Below, in pieces: positions 45,648 through 58,300 of a DNA stretch of 64,000 nucleotides. Source of the DNA: Manihot esculenta (Eukaryota > Streptophyta > Magnoliopsida > Malpighiales > Euphorbiaceae); the NCBI RefSeq assembly GCF_001659605.2, contig NC_035175.2, forward strand, positions 30,351,705-30,415,704, in the 5' to 3' direction. Positions within the stretch are counted from its first letter, which is position 1; each line of letters opens with the position of its first letter. The notes below the pieces were generated by a model. It had not been told where the DNA came from, ran no database searches, and saw nothing but the letters and a program-made list of their open reading frames with translations. Both the position numbers and the translations under genes were made by a program.

Positions 45648-47837
45648 TGTAACGACCCAGAAATCGGACCGCTACCGGCGCTAGGATCCAGATCGGCATA
45701 AGGCCGCCGGGACCCGTAACAAGCCTAACATACATCCTGTATACCTGTTAAATCCCATACATGATCATTCATAATCAAAACAAACTTTAAACTTTCTCTT
45801 TCATTTACCAAGCTTAACCTATGCATGCACAAACTCATAAATATAAAACCCCACACTGGAGCCCTCATCAAATGCTCCAATGGGGCAACATATCATACAT
45901 TAAGCTTGGTTTACATAAACATCAATAAATCATTTCATTAAAAGATCATGTATCAAAAAGGGATTAACCAATATACTAGGGTCAAGCACAACTCTAAACC
46001 TCAATAAACATCATTACATTTCTGTACTATGCTTTACATTACATTATTTTCATGTCCACATCTAGCTATTACATAAGACATGACTTCTTTACTCTTGATG
46101 ACTTCCTAGTCTATCCCGTACCTGCAAACCTGGGGGTTAAGGGAATGGAGTGAGCTACTAGAGCCTAGTGAGCAGAATAGTAAAACATTATATTTAATTT
46201 CATGCTTTCATGAAATGCATCACATCACAAACAATTCACATTAAAGATGAACTTGTCACCAATAGCCCTCTACATTTCCAATAGTGCCAGAACGTGGAAT
46301 GGGTCTTGGTCTTTCTCTTACATAACATATCATAACATTCCAAGGTGCCAGGGACGTAGAATGGGTCTTCCTGGAATTTCTCTTACATAGTGCCAGGGAC
46401 GTAGAATGGGTCTTCCTGGACTTCCGTACCGTAACATCATCATATCATACCATATCATTTCATACGAGGGCTAATGGATCATTCAATGTTCATCCACAAC
46501 AACATATTATGCAATGCAACATATTCGTGAATTCTAATGCAAATAACCTAATATGTCTCATGGCATTCGTGATGCATGAATCATTCTAAAACTTTCATTA
46601 TTTGCTTTGAAACATAAAGAGTCATTCTACTCACCTCAGGCTAGCTCTGAAAAGACACTGAAGCAGCTATCTCACTGCTGGGGTCCTCGGTTCCTCGGGT
46701 CCGAACCTACACAGGTGGACTCAAATGAGGGACCAAACATTCACAAACATGACTCTAAATTACTCCCCAAAAACCCCTTAAAATACCTTAAAACAATCAT
46801 AGAAAACATGCAAAGGAAGGCTGAATAGGGCACTTTCGGCGGCAGGTTCGGCGGCCGAAAGTCCCTTTAGAGCCAAAACTCAGCCACTTTCGGCGGCACC
46901 TTCGGCGGCCGAAAGTGGTTTCAGAGCCGAAATTCGTGTATGTTTGGCGGCACCTTCGACGGCCGAAACTCCTTTCTAGAGCCGAAAGTCCAGCTTTCGA
47001 GGGCAAGGTTCGGCAGCCGAGGCAGGTTCGGCGGCCGAAAGTCCTTCGGCTGCCGAACTTGAGTTCTTCCAAGGGACAGAACTCAGCCTCCTCATGCACA
47101 TTTTGCCTCCCAAACCATTCAAACATGCATTTAGCTATTCTACAACATGCATACACAAGCAAATAAGCATATAGGGGTCTGAAACTAACCTAAACCCCAA
47201 CACAAACACATATAGCAACTCATACAACACACATTATCCATAAACTCAACATTAACCTAAACATGCAATTCTACCCCACAACCCCTCAAAACTTGTTTAA
47301 AACATACTAGAAAGGTAGGATCTAAGCTTACCTCTTGAAGATCGAGAGGAGAGACGATCCTAACTTGGAGATGGGAGAAATCTAGCTCCTTGGGTCTCCA
47401 AGCTCCAAAACTTGATCTTAGCTTCAAAGATCTTCAAAACCAAGTTAAAACTTGTTAAAACTTGAAAGATTTGAGGAAAATCATCAAAACCAACCATGGG
47501 AGGGCATGGACTCACCGTTGGCCGAAAATAGGGGAGAAAGCTCGCCCATTTTCGGCCATGGGGCCTTTTATAGGTGGCTAGCCAAGCCACCTTCAGAAGC
47601 CGAAGGGGACTCCAAAACTCATGCATGTTCGGCGGCCGAACATGAGGTTCGGCGGCCGAACCTGGATTTCCCTCTATGGTCTTTTTCATTCAAAACTCAA
47701 TTTCTTTCTTACTTAAAACCATAAAATACATGAAAACATTTTATAAAAACATGTTTTTACCCTTCTAGAGGTTTCTGACATCTGAGATTCCATCGGACGG
47801 TAGGAATTCTGATACCGGAGTCTAGCCGGGTATTACA
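45648..47837 (-). repeat. Element E 5' LTR (2190 bp)
   Basis: Same layout as the 3' LTR. It has an extra palindrome pair near 47627-47661 (CATGAGG between two palindromes) that the 3' LTR lacks, while a run near 37155-37185 of the 3' LTR is missing here. Confidence 0.95.
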
Positions 47838-47842
47838 ATACT

Positions 47843-48560
47843 CATGAAAAATAATTAGAGCTAAAAGCCCGAAAAAATGTGAAGTGCCAAAAGAGCTTGG
47901 GCGTAAAATTAATCAGGACTAAAATTTTGGAATAATGCGAAGAGCCTAAAAATGTAAGGCGTAAAAATAATCAGAGAAGAGCCAAAAGAACTCGAGCGTA
48001 AAAATAATTAGAGCTGAAGAACCCAGAAGAAACACAAAAGCAAAAAGCTCAGGCTTAAAAATAATCAGCGCTAAAGAGCCTAGAAGAAGCGTAAGAGCAA
48101 AAAGCTCAGGCATAAAAATAGTTAGGGTTAAAAGCTCGAAATAATGAGAAGAGCCAAAAGAGTTCGGGTGTAAAAATAATTAGGGTTGAAGAATCCGGAA
48201 GGAGCGCAAGAGCCAAAAGCTCAAGCATAAAAGAGTCATGGCTAAAAGCCTGGAATGGTGTGGAGAGCCAAAAAGCTCAAACTAAAAGTAAAGGTAAAAG
48301 AGCCCAGAACGTGACAAAAGCAAAACGGTTCAGATAACAAGTCAGGGCTAAAGAACTCAGACGAAAATCAGAGCAAAAAGCCTGGTAAATAGCTGAAACG
48401 ATTATGGAAAATACTCAGAGCTAAAAACCCTGAAGATGATATAAGTGCTAAAAGATCACAAGAACAATTTGGCCATTGAAAAGCCTAGGAGGTCCTTTCC
48501 AAAAGAAATACGAATTAACAACACGAAGAGAAAAAGTGAAATAAGTCATGACTTTTCAAA
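47843..48560. repeat. Tandem repeat tract, about 57-bp unit
   Basis: Repeated blocks, each beginning AAAAATAATTAG or AAAAATAATCAG and containing AAGAGCCAAAAG and a GCTCGGGCG- or GCTCAGGC-like end. It continues the tract cut at 35784 by element E, so the two were one array. Confidence 0.7.
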
Positions 48561-48873
48561 ATTTTTAGGACATAAACTAATGGTCCCATACAACAACTTA
48601 AAATAGTTTTCATTATGATCTTTATCAACAGTTTGCTTATTATCTTTTTCGTTTACATGAATCTAAAGTATTATTATCTTGAAATGCCATCAGGACTAAG
48701 TCAAAATATAAATGTCCTGCCGACTTAACGAGACATTAAGATTTTATATAAATAACAGGGCTAAATATGCCCCTTAAAAAATTTCATTAATAAAAGATGT
48801 GTTACAAAAATTAAAAGTCATAAAAGCAAGGAAAAAACAAGCCTGCGATGTATTCACAAATTAGAAAATATTC
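48561..48873. other. Unassigned AT-rich stretch
   Basis: No open frame, LTR end or repeat unit recognised between the tandem tract and the transposon-protein relic. Confidence 0.4.
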
Positions 48874-49459
48874 TTAAACTTCTCTAGATGAAGTTATTTC
48901 ATCAGCTAGGTCAGGCTCAACCTTAGAGATGGCAGAGGTAGCACGAGTAGTCTCGATAGTCGGGTCTGTAGAAGTAACATCTCTCCAGGGAGAAACTTCG
49001 GCATCTACGACCTCTAGAGCAAGGGGATCAACCATCATCTGGCCAGTTAGATTACTATCTTTCCTTGAGATACCATGGGAGGAGATGACGAGAGCTTTAG
49101 AGCTTGAGGTCTTCGAGGCAGGGGCCTTAGCAGGTTTCTCAATAGGCAAGTCGTTAGGGCCATACTGCACATCCTTACCATTGGAATCACACTCAACTAA
49201 TCGAAGAAAACTAAGAGACTTGCCCAATTCATCATGGCTAACCTTTAACCCTGAATTATAACTGCTACAAAGCGTAAAAACGCATAGCAAAATTAAGAAT
49301 TGTAGACTTATGTTCATCGGGCTGCAAGTATTTTCGATACATGGTCTTGTCGACACCCTCACTTTTCTTATGCATATCCACGATAGCTACCTCGTAATGC
49401 TTACAATGAGAAGAGAGCTCGGTCACCTCTAGTTTATACCAATGCCTTGCTATTTGCAC
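48874..49459 (-). pseudogene. Relic of a transposon-type protein (two overlapping frame pieces)
   Basis: Minus-strand frames 49459-49265 and 49280-48874 together read as one decayed protein: a charged, coiled-coil-like part (KLEVTELSSHCKHYEVAIVD), then GLKVSHDELGKSLSFL, then a Ser/Thr/Pro-rich acidic tail ending in SREV. The style resembles the C-terminal part of plant retroelement gag or mobile-domain proteins, but no family signature is certain. It may belong to the same element as the tandem arrays to its left. Confidence 0.35.
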
Positions 49460-50440
49460 ACCCTTAAATGTAGGAACTCAAACTAAAGAGGAGTCTAAAT
49501 GAATCGGGCCAAGTTTAATAAGCTCAAGCTCGCAAATGAATTTGGACGAGTCGAGTTTTTATCGAATTTAGTTTCGAATAGTTCATAAACAATTCAATTT
49601 ATTTATATGTAAAATGGATTTTAGTTTAAAACTAAATAATTTTAGTTAAATAAGTATATATATAAATTAGCTCCTAAACTTGTAAAAAATGAACTCTTAA
49701 ATCTTAACAATCCGAATATCTACAAGTTTTAAGAGTGTAATTAACTATATAGAGCACATTTGCCTCATAAAAGTATATGCGGAGTTAGAATTTAATTATC
49801 TTATGATATTAATTTCAATATGCTTAATGAGACTGTTCGCGAGCCTGCTCATGAACTCAGAAACAAGTCAAGCTCACGAGTCTTAACAAGCCGAATATTA
49901 TATAGCTCAAGTTTAGGTTGTTTACTAAATGAACCTAAAAATTAAGATCAAGTTTGAGTCGTTTAGAAATTGAGTCAAGTCTAATCGAGTTTTTATCGAG
50001 TCGAAGCTGGAGTAGCTCACAAACTATTTGGTTCATTTACATGACTAGAGACCATGAGACCATGGTCTATCCTTTCAACTTCTAGTTGAAAAAAAATATT
50101 TGAGGTTATAGATCTAAGCTTCAATAGAGGATCTGCAACATGCAAATTGATTGATAATTAGTCATTGAAGAAAATAAGTTAAAAAAACTTGTCCCCTCCC
50201 CTTTTGTCGTCTTGCTTCTTCAAGTATATTATGTTTATTCTCTGTGTTTATTGTGCATGGAGTTATAGCATCTACGTCTAGTGAAGCTGATGTGGATTTG
50301 GATAGAACAACTATCGGCGAAATAAAGACAAATCAAAATTGTATATAATAATTAGTATGAAACTATTAAATAATTTGGATTAACTATTTTGGATCAAGCG
50401 GAAAATAAATCAAAAGTTATTTGAGTCCGTTTGGGCCGGC
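49460..50440. repeat. AT-rich stretch with a distant direct repeat
   Basis: A segment of about 55 bp (CGAGTTTTTATCGA then GAATAGTTCATAAAC) at 49550-49605 recurs in diverged form at about 49980-50040 (CGAGTTTTTATCGA then GAGTAGCTCACAAAC). Could be the internal repeat of an unidentified transposon. No gene found. Confidence 0.4.
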
Positions 50441-50449
50441 TGTTTCAAC

Positions 50450-51150
50450 TCCTCAAATAATTAAGGATGAGGATGGTGGGTTGGTTTTAGAGGAGGATGA
50501 GGTGGCTCATGTTAATCCTGATTTTTATTTACATTTGGTCGGTCTGTTTCTTACTGATTGAGTAATTAATTTCACATCTATGAAACATACCATGGCATCT
50601 TGTGTTGTATTAAAGATCTTGGCTCTTCGCTCTATCTTTTTCAATTCTTTCATGAGGTTGATATTGAACGGGCAATTAAGATGAGTCTATGGACCTTTGA
50701 TCAACATCTGCTCTTGTTTAAAAGGTTGGACGTTAATGAATAACCAACTTCTGCCTTGTTATTTCATACTCTTACATGGGTTCAGGTTTTGTTTTCTTCC
50801 TTTGGGTTTTATGTCTGAGCATGTTGGTGTTTCAATTGGTAACTATGTTGGTGAATTTGTGGCTTTTGATTCATCCAACTTTAATTTTTATTAGCCTACT
50901 TATATGCACATTAGGGTCAAGTTGGATGTCCGCATTTCTTTAAAGTGCAAATGAAAATTAATAAACTTGAAGGTGAATGGATTTGGATCTCTTTCAAATA
51001 TGAACTCTTATTGACCTTCTGTTATCTTTATGGTAAACGTAGTCATTCGGACCACTTATGCACCTTATTGTTTGATCAATCTCCATTGCCATTGCAATGT
51101 CCTTATGGGCTATGCCTAAGGGCTGCTGGTCAATGTTCTTCTTAGGCAAT
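50450..51150 (+). pseudogene. LINE ORF1-like relic (DUF4283 plus CCHC zinc-knuckle domain)
   Basis: Translated pieces across shifted frames follow the DUF4283 pattern found in plant LINE ORF1 proteins: LVGLFLTD, then FFHEVDIERAI, WTFDQHLLLFKRL, LPLGFMSEHVG, IGNYVGEFVAFDSSN. After it come MHIRVKLDV, GEWIWISFKYELL and FCYLYGKRSHSDHLC, the zf-CCHC_4 region, ending in the typical PYGLCLRA. At least two frameshifts and several stops are visible, and the second knuckle Cys positions are altered (LYGKRSHSDHLC). No reverse transcriptase follows. Domain identification is from memory of the family. Confidence 0.65.
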
Positions 51151-51406
51151 TGGCGATCGTCAGCAGAGGGAGGGGTCAGTGGCGGTTACTGTAGTTTAGG
51201 ATAAATCAACTGCTCCACAGTATAATTGTAATGTACGTGGCTTGCATGGTGTCAGGATCATAGAGTTTTCAGGGACCAAAACTGTAATTTTCCAACATTG
51301 AAATTCCTAGAAAGCAATATTAGGATAAAATAGTAGAAATTAGTATGAAGATAATGGCCGAGACAATTTGTTGTAATTCCTTTTCGTGTATTTATTTTAG
51401 GGGGGG
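51151..51406. other. Short unassigned stretch
   Basis: Between the LINE-like relic and the copia-like LTR. Contains a purine-rich TTTTAGGGGGG at its end that could be a polypurine tract. A second possible LTR start, TGTCAGGATC, lies near 51249. Confidence 0.35.
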
Positions 51407-51884
51407 TGTCATATGAGACATGTTGATGTCTCCTCCTGCCACAAGCCAAGTTGTTCCTAATGCTCTTTAGGGGGGAGTGACTAGTTGGCCACCAGCTGGA
51501 GCTGGGCCCAGTTGGCTGCCGTAGGCCTACGGAGATCCAAGTTGTGCCTTCACTCCTTATAGACCGTCCCCCCTGTCTACAAGGGAGGTGAGAATTATTG
51601 TAACGATTGCATCGATGATAATGTATAATTACTATTTTATCTCGGTAATAAAATAAGTAGCCTGTTCATGAATTCTCATGTTCAGTTCTTATCTTTTGTG
51701 CCTACTGTGAGGCTTCTAATGGAATGCTGCCTGTTGGCTTCGCTATTCGCTTATATAACCTTGACTAATCAGGATACTCATGTTCACAGGGTATCGGGTG
51801 ATTCTTAAGGCTGACTTGGCTTGAAGGTGTTCAAGTCAAGTGCCGCACGGTTTCAGGCGATTGCTGAAATCTGAAACCGTGACA
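51407..51884 (+). repeat. Probable LTR of a copia-like element (about 478 bp)
   Basis: Begins TGTCATATGAG and ends AACCGTGACA; the ends TGTCA/TGACA are inverted copies. Followed after two bases by TGGTATCAGAG. The start is uncertain because TGTCAGGATC at 51249 is also possible. No coding region of the element remains downstream. Confidence 0.5.
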
Positions 51885-51886
51885 AT

Positions 51887-51897
51887 TGGTATCAGAG
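51887..51897 (+). promoter_or_regulatory. Primer binding site (TGGTATCAGAG)
   Basis: iMet-type primer site two bases after the LTR end at 51884. Confidence 0.6.
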
Positions 51898-52073
51898 TAA
51901 GAAAGATCTGGGAGCAAGATAAAGGAATGACGAAGTTTGGCACCTGCACAAAGGCCTTTGAGAGAAGGGTGAGAATCGCGCTGCCTGGTTGGTTGTCTAT
52001 GCCACCTAAGAGGGAAACGCATTGGAGATGATTCTGGTTAGGAGTGCCTTGAGGCACTAGAGTGAAAAAAAAG

Positions 52074-52076
<3 letters not shown>

Positions 52077-52111
<35 letters not shown>
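52077..52111. repeat. AT dinucleotide microsatellite
   Basis: About 17 AT repeats in the leader region after the primer site. Confidence 0.95.
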
Positions 52112-52114
<3 letters not shown>

Positions 52115-52562
52115 AAAATGAACATTGTTGGCTATGATAGCCAAATTGGCGAGAGATTGAGGCCTTCCAAAACCTCCTTCATGCGAATGACACCCGGTGG
52201 GGTGATCTTGAGCCTAAAGTGGTGAAAGGGGGAGGCAGTGACCTCCCAATTATGAAGCTACGAGGAGTAGTAGCACATTATGAGGCGAAGAAGACAAAAG
52301 CATAAGCCTTCGGGCTAGACTGGCCATATTAACTAGAGGTGCTGCATGCTCCACTAGGGACACCATTGGGAGAGAGATAATGACCTAGTACTGCACACTC
52401 CATTGGAAATGTCTTCTGGAGAAAGGGTAATGACTAGGTACTACATACTTCCCTTTTAGTGGCCCTTGGAGAGAGAGTAATGACCTCAGGATATAGTGAT
52501 AAGGGGGAGGATGAGCCAATAGAGCTTGAGGCCATCTGAGAATCCCGAAACCATTCTACTCA
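52112..52562. other. Leader relic downstream of the copia-like LTR
   Basis: Contains loose repeats of GAGAGAGTAATGACC (about 52369, 52419, 52469). No coding potential recognised. Confidence 0.4.
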
Positions 52563-52675
52563 AAATTGAGACAAGAGGCCTCATGAGACAGAATTGAGGC
52601 AAGAGGCCTCCGGAGATAGAATTGAGGCAAGAGGCCTCTCGAGACAGAATTGAGGCAAAAGCCTCTCATGTATTT
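52563..52675 (+). repeat. 28-bp tandem repeat, four units
   Basis: Units start at 52563, 52591, 52619 and 52647, each GAATTGAGGCAAGAGGCCTC plus eight variable bases. Each holds the palindrome GAGGCCTC. Confidence 0.9.
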
Positions 52676-53000
52676 TGTTTTACTTGCAGGAATGGTGCAA
52701 TAATATTAAATATGACATAGGAAAGACTATGAGCAATACTTTAGAAGTGAACCTGAGGAACAATTATCAATGGCGTGAATCACGAGCTAATGCCTATGAA
52801 GTAGGCATGGGTGGAATCCCAGAACTTCAATCCTTATTGTAGAATGGAGGTAAATAATTTTCTCTTCAATATGAACTTATGCATTAATATTATTGGGATT
52901 GGTGACTATGCAGGCATATAAAGAACAACGTTTATGGGATCAAGCTATAAAGCTAAATCTATTCTAAAAATGAAAGGGTAAAGTCCCATGAATAGAGAGT
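52676..53000. other. Unassigned stretch with splice-like signals
   Basis: TTTTACTTGCAGG at about 52678-52690 and GGAGGTAAATAA near 52848-52859 resemble an acceptor and a donor around an ~165-bp block. No identifiable protein. Ends at the left edge of element G (AGAGT, 52996-53000). Confidence 0.3.
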
Positions 53001-55257
53001 TGTAACGACCCCAAAATGGACCGTCACCGGCGCTAGGATTCAGGTCGGCTTAAGGCCGCCAGAACCCGTAGCAAGCCTGCTATACTCTCTGTGTACCTGT
53101 AAATCTCATACATGATCATACATTTTCTGTGAAAATAAAAACTCTTTTCTGTACCACGGCTTAACCTGTGCATGCACTATCTCTGTACTCTGTACTCTGT
53201 ACTCTGTACCCCTGACTAGAGCTTGCTCTAGATGGGTTCACTCATACCTGTTAAGCCTGGTTTATCACATACCCTGTAAAACAGTTACATAAACAGACCA
53301 TGTATACAAAAGATTTACAATACAAACTAACTCAGTCAAGCACAACTGTAACTGTATACACAACTAGTACATCTCTTTAATATTACATGTCCACTCTAAG
53401 CTATTACAAATCTCTTTACTCTTGCTGTCCTCTGCTGATCTCCCCTGTACACTGTACACTGAACCTGCAAGACTGGGGTTAAGGGAGTGGGATGAGCTCT
53501 ATAGCCCAGTGAGTAGAACAGTAAACCATATCATAAAACATGACCTTATGGAATGCATCATAACACAGACAATCCACAGCAAGGGTAAACCTGTCACCAA
53601 ATAGTCCCAGTATCTCATACCAGGGCGTAGTCAAAGGCACCTGGATTTCCTGTCTCATATATGTATATGTGTATATAACACCTGTACTTACCACTGCCAG
53701 GGCGTAGTCAAAGGCTCCTGGACTTTACTATACCTGCCAGGGCATAGTCAAAGGCTCCTGGACTTCTATACCTGCCAGGGCGTAGTCAAAGGCTCCTGGA
53801 CTTATCTCAGTGACTATTGGATCATTCAGTATTCACCCACATCAACAAATAACTATGCAATGCAACATATTCGTGGATGCTAATGCAAGCAACCTACTGC
53901 ATAACCATGATGCATGAAATATGCTAAAAACATTTCAGTTCTCAATTAAAAGAATTAAGTTTAGTTTCACTCACCTCTGGCTATCTGGACTGACTTTGCA
54001 GGCTCTGAAACGCTGGAGCAGTACTCACTGCTGCTCTCTCTGGTTCCTCTGGTCTGTGTAGGCACAGATAAACTCCAATGAGGGACCAAAAGAACTCAAG
54101 AACGACTCTATGAACCTTCCCAAGAATCCCCTTAACGTCACTCAAACATCCATGCAAAGCATGCAAAGGAAGGCTGGACAGAACACTTTCGGCGGCAGGT
54201 TCGGCGGCCGAAAGTCCTCTCCAGAGACGAAACTCATGCACCTTCGGCGGCCGAATCTCAACTTTCGGCAGCCGAACCCTTTCGGGGGCAAGTTTCGGGG
54301 GCTGAAGGGCACTCCAGAGACGAAAGTCTCCAACCTTCGGCGGCACCTTCGGCGGCCGAACCTCCCCTCCAGAGCCGAAAGTCCAAAAGCTCGGGGGCAA
54401 GCTTGGGCAGCCGAAGCCACCTCCTCATGGGTTCGGCGGCCGAGTGTACCTTCGACTGCCGAACCTGAGTTCATCAGCAAGGCAGAACCTTGCTCTGCCT
54501 CTCGCCAAAAGCACAAAACGCTCCCAATCTCAAACACCTCAATTCCTCCACTTGCATACACCCAAGTATATGCTCAAAGGGGTCAAAAACGACCTAACAA
54601 CCCCAACAACACAAAACATATAACACATAAACATGTTTTATCAACAAAACACCAAAAACCTCACTTTTTACCCTATTCATGCAATTCTACCCAAAAACCT
54701 TCTAAAACCTTCAGAAAACATAAAAACAAGCTCAGGATCTTCACTTACCTCTTGAAACCAAGAAGATGAACGATCCTAACGTGGAGTTTTGGAGCAACTC
54801 TCCTTCAACCTCTCCAAACTTCACAACTTTGTGTTTTTAGCTCAAAACCTTCAAAAAACCATAAAAATCACTCAACTCTGTGCATGATGTAATGAAAACA
54901 TGAAGAAAACTAAAGAAGGACAGGGTTTCACCTCAGAAAGTGAAAGAAACGGCAGAACTTATCCTTTCAACCGACTGAGGGCCTTTTATAGGTGGCTGGC
55001 CAGACCACCTTCGGCGGCCACACGTGAAACCGAAAGCCATGCATGTTCGGCGGCCGAACCTCACCTTCGGCGGCCGAACCTGGCTTTTCTGCCTTGGTTC
55101 TTTTCTTTCAAAAACTCTTTTCATTTTAACTTTAAACTATGAAAACATACTATATTACTTTAGAAAAACATAAATCTTACCCGTCTAGAGAATTCCGACA
55201 TCCTGGATTCCACCGGATGATAGGAATTCCGATGCCGGACTCTCGCCGGGTATTACA
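53001..55257 (-). repeat. Element G 3' LTR (2257 bp)
   Basis: Full-length version of the C-type LTR: palindrome array 54185-54480, perfect donor AG|GTAAGTG at 54748 (minus), TATA in GGCCTTTTATAGGTGG (about 54985), second array 55005-55082, second donor GTGAGTG at 53974 (minus), and hairpin array 53618-53805. Confidence 0.95.
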
Positions 55258-55270
55258 TTCTCCCCCCCTT
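55258..55270 (-). promoter_or_regulatory. Element G polypurine tract
   Basis: TTCTCCCCCCCTT in plus reading, next to the 3' LTR; conserved hairpin at 55273-55294. Confidence 0.9.
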
Positions 55271-55334
55271 AAGAACATTCGTCCTCGGATGTTCCTAAAA
55301 CAACAAAAACACAAAAAAAAGGAGGAAACTAACC

Positions 55335-58300
55335 TCAAAACAGATATGGATACTGCTGGAGCATAGACTCCCGCGTCTCCCAGGCGCGTTCTTCTAAATT
55401 ATGGTGGTTCCACAGCACTTTCACCATCGGAATTGCCTTGTTCCTTAGCTGTCTGATCTGTGTGTCCAGGAGCCATACTGGCTGCTCTACATAGGTGAGA
55501 TCTCTAAGAATCTCTACATCAGGCTCACTCAACACCTGACTCGGATCTGACACAAACTGTCGTAGCATAGAAACATGAAATACAGGGTGAATTCTCTCCA
55601 TAGAAGTGGGTAAATCCAGCTTATACGACACATTTCCGATTCTCTGTAAAATCTCAAAGGGTCCAATGTACCGTGGAGCTAGCTTACCTTTCTTTCCAAA
55701 ATGAACCACTCCTTTCATTGGAGACACCTTTAGCAATACCATACTACCCTCCTGAAACTCTATCTGCTTTCTGCGTACGTCTGCATAGCTTTTCTGCCTG
55801 CTCTGAGCAGTTCGAATCCTCTCTCTGATCACGGGCACCACTCTACTAGTAATCTCTACTAACTCTGGCCCTGCAAGAGCCTTCTCTCCTATCTCTTCCC
55901 AGCAAACAGGTGATCTACACTTCTGCCCATACAACGCTTCATAAGGAGCCATCCTTATGCTAGCATGATGACTGTTATTGTAGGCAAACTCCACCAGTGG
56001 TAGATGCCGCCTCCAAGAATCGCCAAAGTCTAACACACACATTCTGAGCATATCCTCTATGGTCTGGATGGTCCTCTCTGACTGTCCATCAGTCTGCGGA
56101 TGGAAAGCAGTGCTAAAATCAAACCTCGTGCCCATCGCACTCTGCAGACTTCGCCAAAATCTGGAGGTGAACTGAGGTCCTCTGTCTAAAACTATAGACA
56201 CTGGGACTCCATGTAATCGCACGATCTCATCCAGATATACCTGTGCTAACTTATCCACAGAATAGTTACTCCTAACTGGAATGAAATGAGCAGATTTTGT
56301 GAGTCTGTCCACAATCACCCATATGGAGTCTATCCTGTTGGACGCTGCCGGTAAACTCACGACAAAATCCATAGCTATATTCTCCCATTTCCACTCTGGA
56401 ATCGGCAGTGGGTTAAGCATTCCAGCCGGCTTCTGATGTTCTAATTTCACCCTTTGACAAATCTCACAGGCTGTCACAAACTGCGCCACTTCTTTCTTCA
56501 TGGCTGGCCACCAATATACTCTCTTTAGATCCTGATACATCTTGGTGGCTCCTGGGTGAACACTATACCTCGCATTATGAGCTTCCCTCATAATGTCTTC
56601 CTTCAAACTCTTACTATCTGGTACACAAAGTCGACTCCCATAGCAAAGGATTCATTTGCTGTCAAATCTGAATTCTACACTGTTGCCTGACTGAACAGTC
56701 CTGGCAATTTTCATCAACTCTGGGTCCTCGTGCTGCTGCTGAGCTATCTGCTCCAGAAACACAGGTGTCACTCTCATCTGTGCTATCAATGCACCCGTAC
56801 CAGACAACTCTAGCTGTAATCCTTCCTCAATGAGCTTATAAAGCTCTATCACTACTGGTCTCCGCTCTATTGCTATATGGGATAAACTGCCGAGTGACTT
56901 CCGGCTTAGGGCGTCTGCCACTACATTCGCCTTACCCGGATGATACTGGATCTTACAATCATAATCACTGAGCAATTCTACCCATCTTCTCTGCCTCAAA
57001 TTCAGCTCTCTCTGGCTCAAGATGTACTGTAAACTCTTGTGATCAGTGAAGATCTTGCATTTAACCTCGTAGAGGTAATGCCTCCACATCTTGAGTGCAA
57101 AGATAACTGCTGCCATCTCCAGGTCATGGGTGGGGTAATTCAACTCGTGCTTCTTCAACTGTCTAGAAGCATAAGCAATCACCCTATCACTCTGCATCAA
57201 AACACAACCCAATCCCACTCGAGATGCATCACAGAACACTGTGAAATCCTCGTTACTCACAGGCAGAGCTAGCACTGGTGCTGATGTCAATCTCCTCTTA
57301 AGCTCCTCAAAGCTCTCTTCACACTGGTCTGACCAGATAAACTTCTGGTTCTTCTGAGTCAGTTTGGTCATAGGAGCCGCTATCTTCGAGAAGTCCTGAA
57401 CGAACCTCCTGTAGTAACCTGCCAGTCCCAAAAAGCTTTTAATCTCAGTCACTGTAGTGGGTCTGGGCCAGTTAGCTACAACCTCTATCTTCTTGGGGTC
57501 TACCTCAATCCCTTCTGCTGATACCACGTGTCCCAAGAAGGAAATGCTCCTCAACCAAAACTCACACTTAGAGAACTTGGCATATAAACCATGCTCTCTT
57601 AGTGTCTGCAGAACTATCCTCAGATGCTGGGCATGCTCCTCTGCATCTCTGGAATACACTAAGATGTCATCGATAAAAACAATAACAAAGTGATCCAGAT
57701 ACTCACTGAAAACTCTGTTCATGAGATCCATGAATGCTGCAGGGGCGTTAGTCAACCCGAACGGCATCACTAAGAACTCATAATGCCCATATCTGGTCCT
57801 GAAAGCTGTCTTTGGCACATCTGCCTCTCTGACTCTCAACTGATGATACCCGGATCTCATATCTATTTTCGAGAAACAACCCGCTCCAGCTAGCTGGTCG
57901 AATAGATCATCAATCCGAGGTAGAGGATACCTGTTCTTGATAGTGACCTTGTTCAACTGTCTGTAGTCGATACAAAGTCTGAGGGATCCATCCTTCTTTC
58001 TGACAAAAAGCACTGGAGCACCCCAAGGTGAGGTACTAGAGCGGATGAAACCCTTATCTACCAAATCCTGCAACTGTTCTTTCAACTCCTTTAACTCTGT
58101 TGGTGCCATCCTGTAGGGAGGAATAGAGATAGGTCTAGTATCAGGCAGCAATTCTATCTCAAACTCTATCTCCCTACCAGGTGGTAGGCCTGGAAGTTCG
58201 GCTGGGAAAACATCGAGAAACTCTCGGACTACTGGTACTGTGGCTGGTTCCCTAACCTGACTATCTATCTCCCTCACATGAGCTAGAAACCCCTGACAAC

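Larger units (their letters stand above)
35785..47837 (-). mobile_element. Element E: Ty3/gypsy chromovirus-type element, full length, split by solo LTR F
   Basis: Flanked by ATACT (35780-35784 and 47838-47842). LTRs of 2188 and 2190 bp, iMet primer site, polypurine tract, and a polyprotein most like A and B. It holds solo LTR F in its RT gene. Unlike B and C it keeps the full LTR with both palindrome arrays and a TATA box. Confidence 0.96.

Noticed and set aside
51836..52144. Open frame with a YIYIYIYI run
   Set aside because: Simply the AT microsatellite translated.
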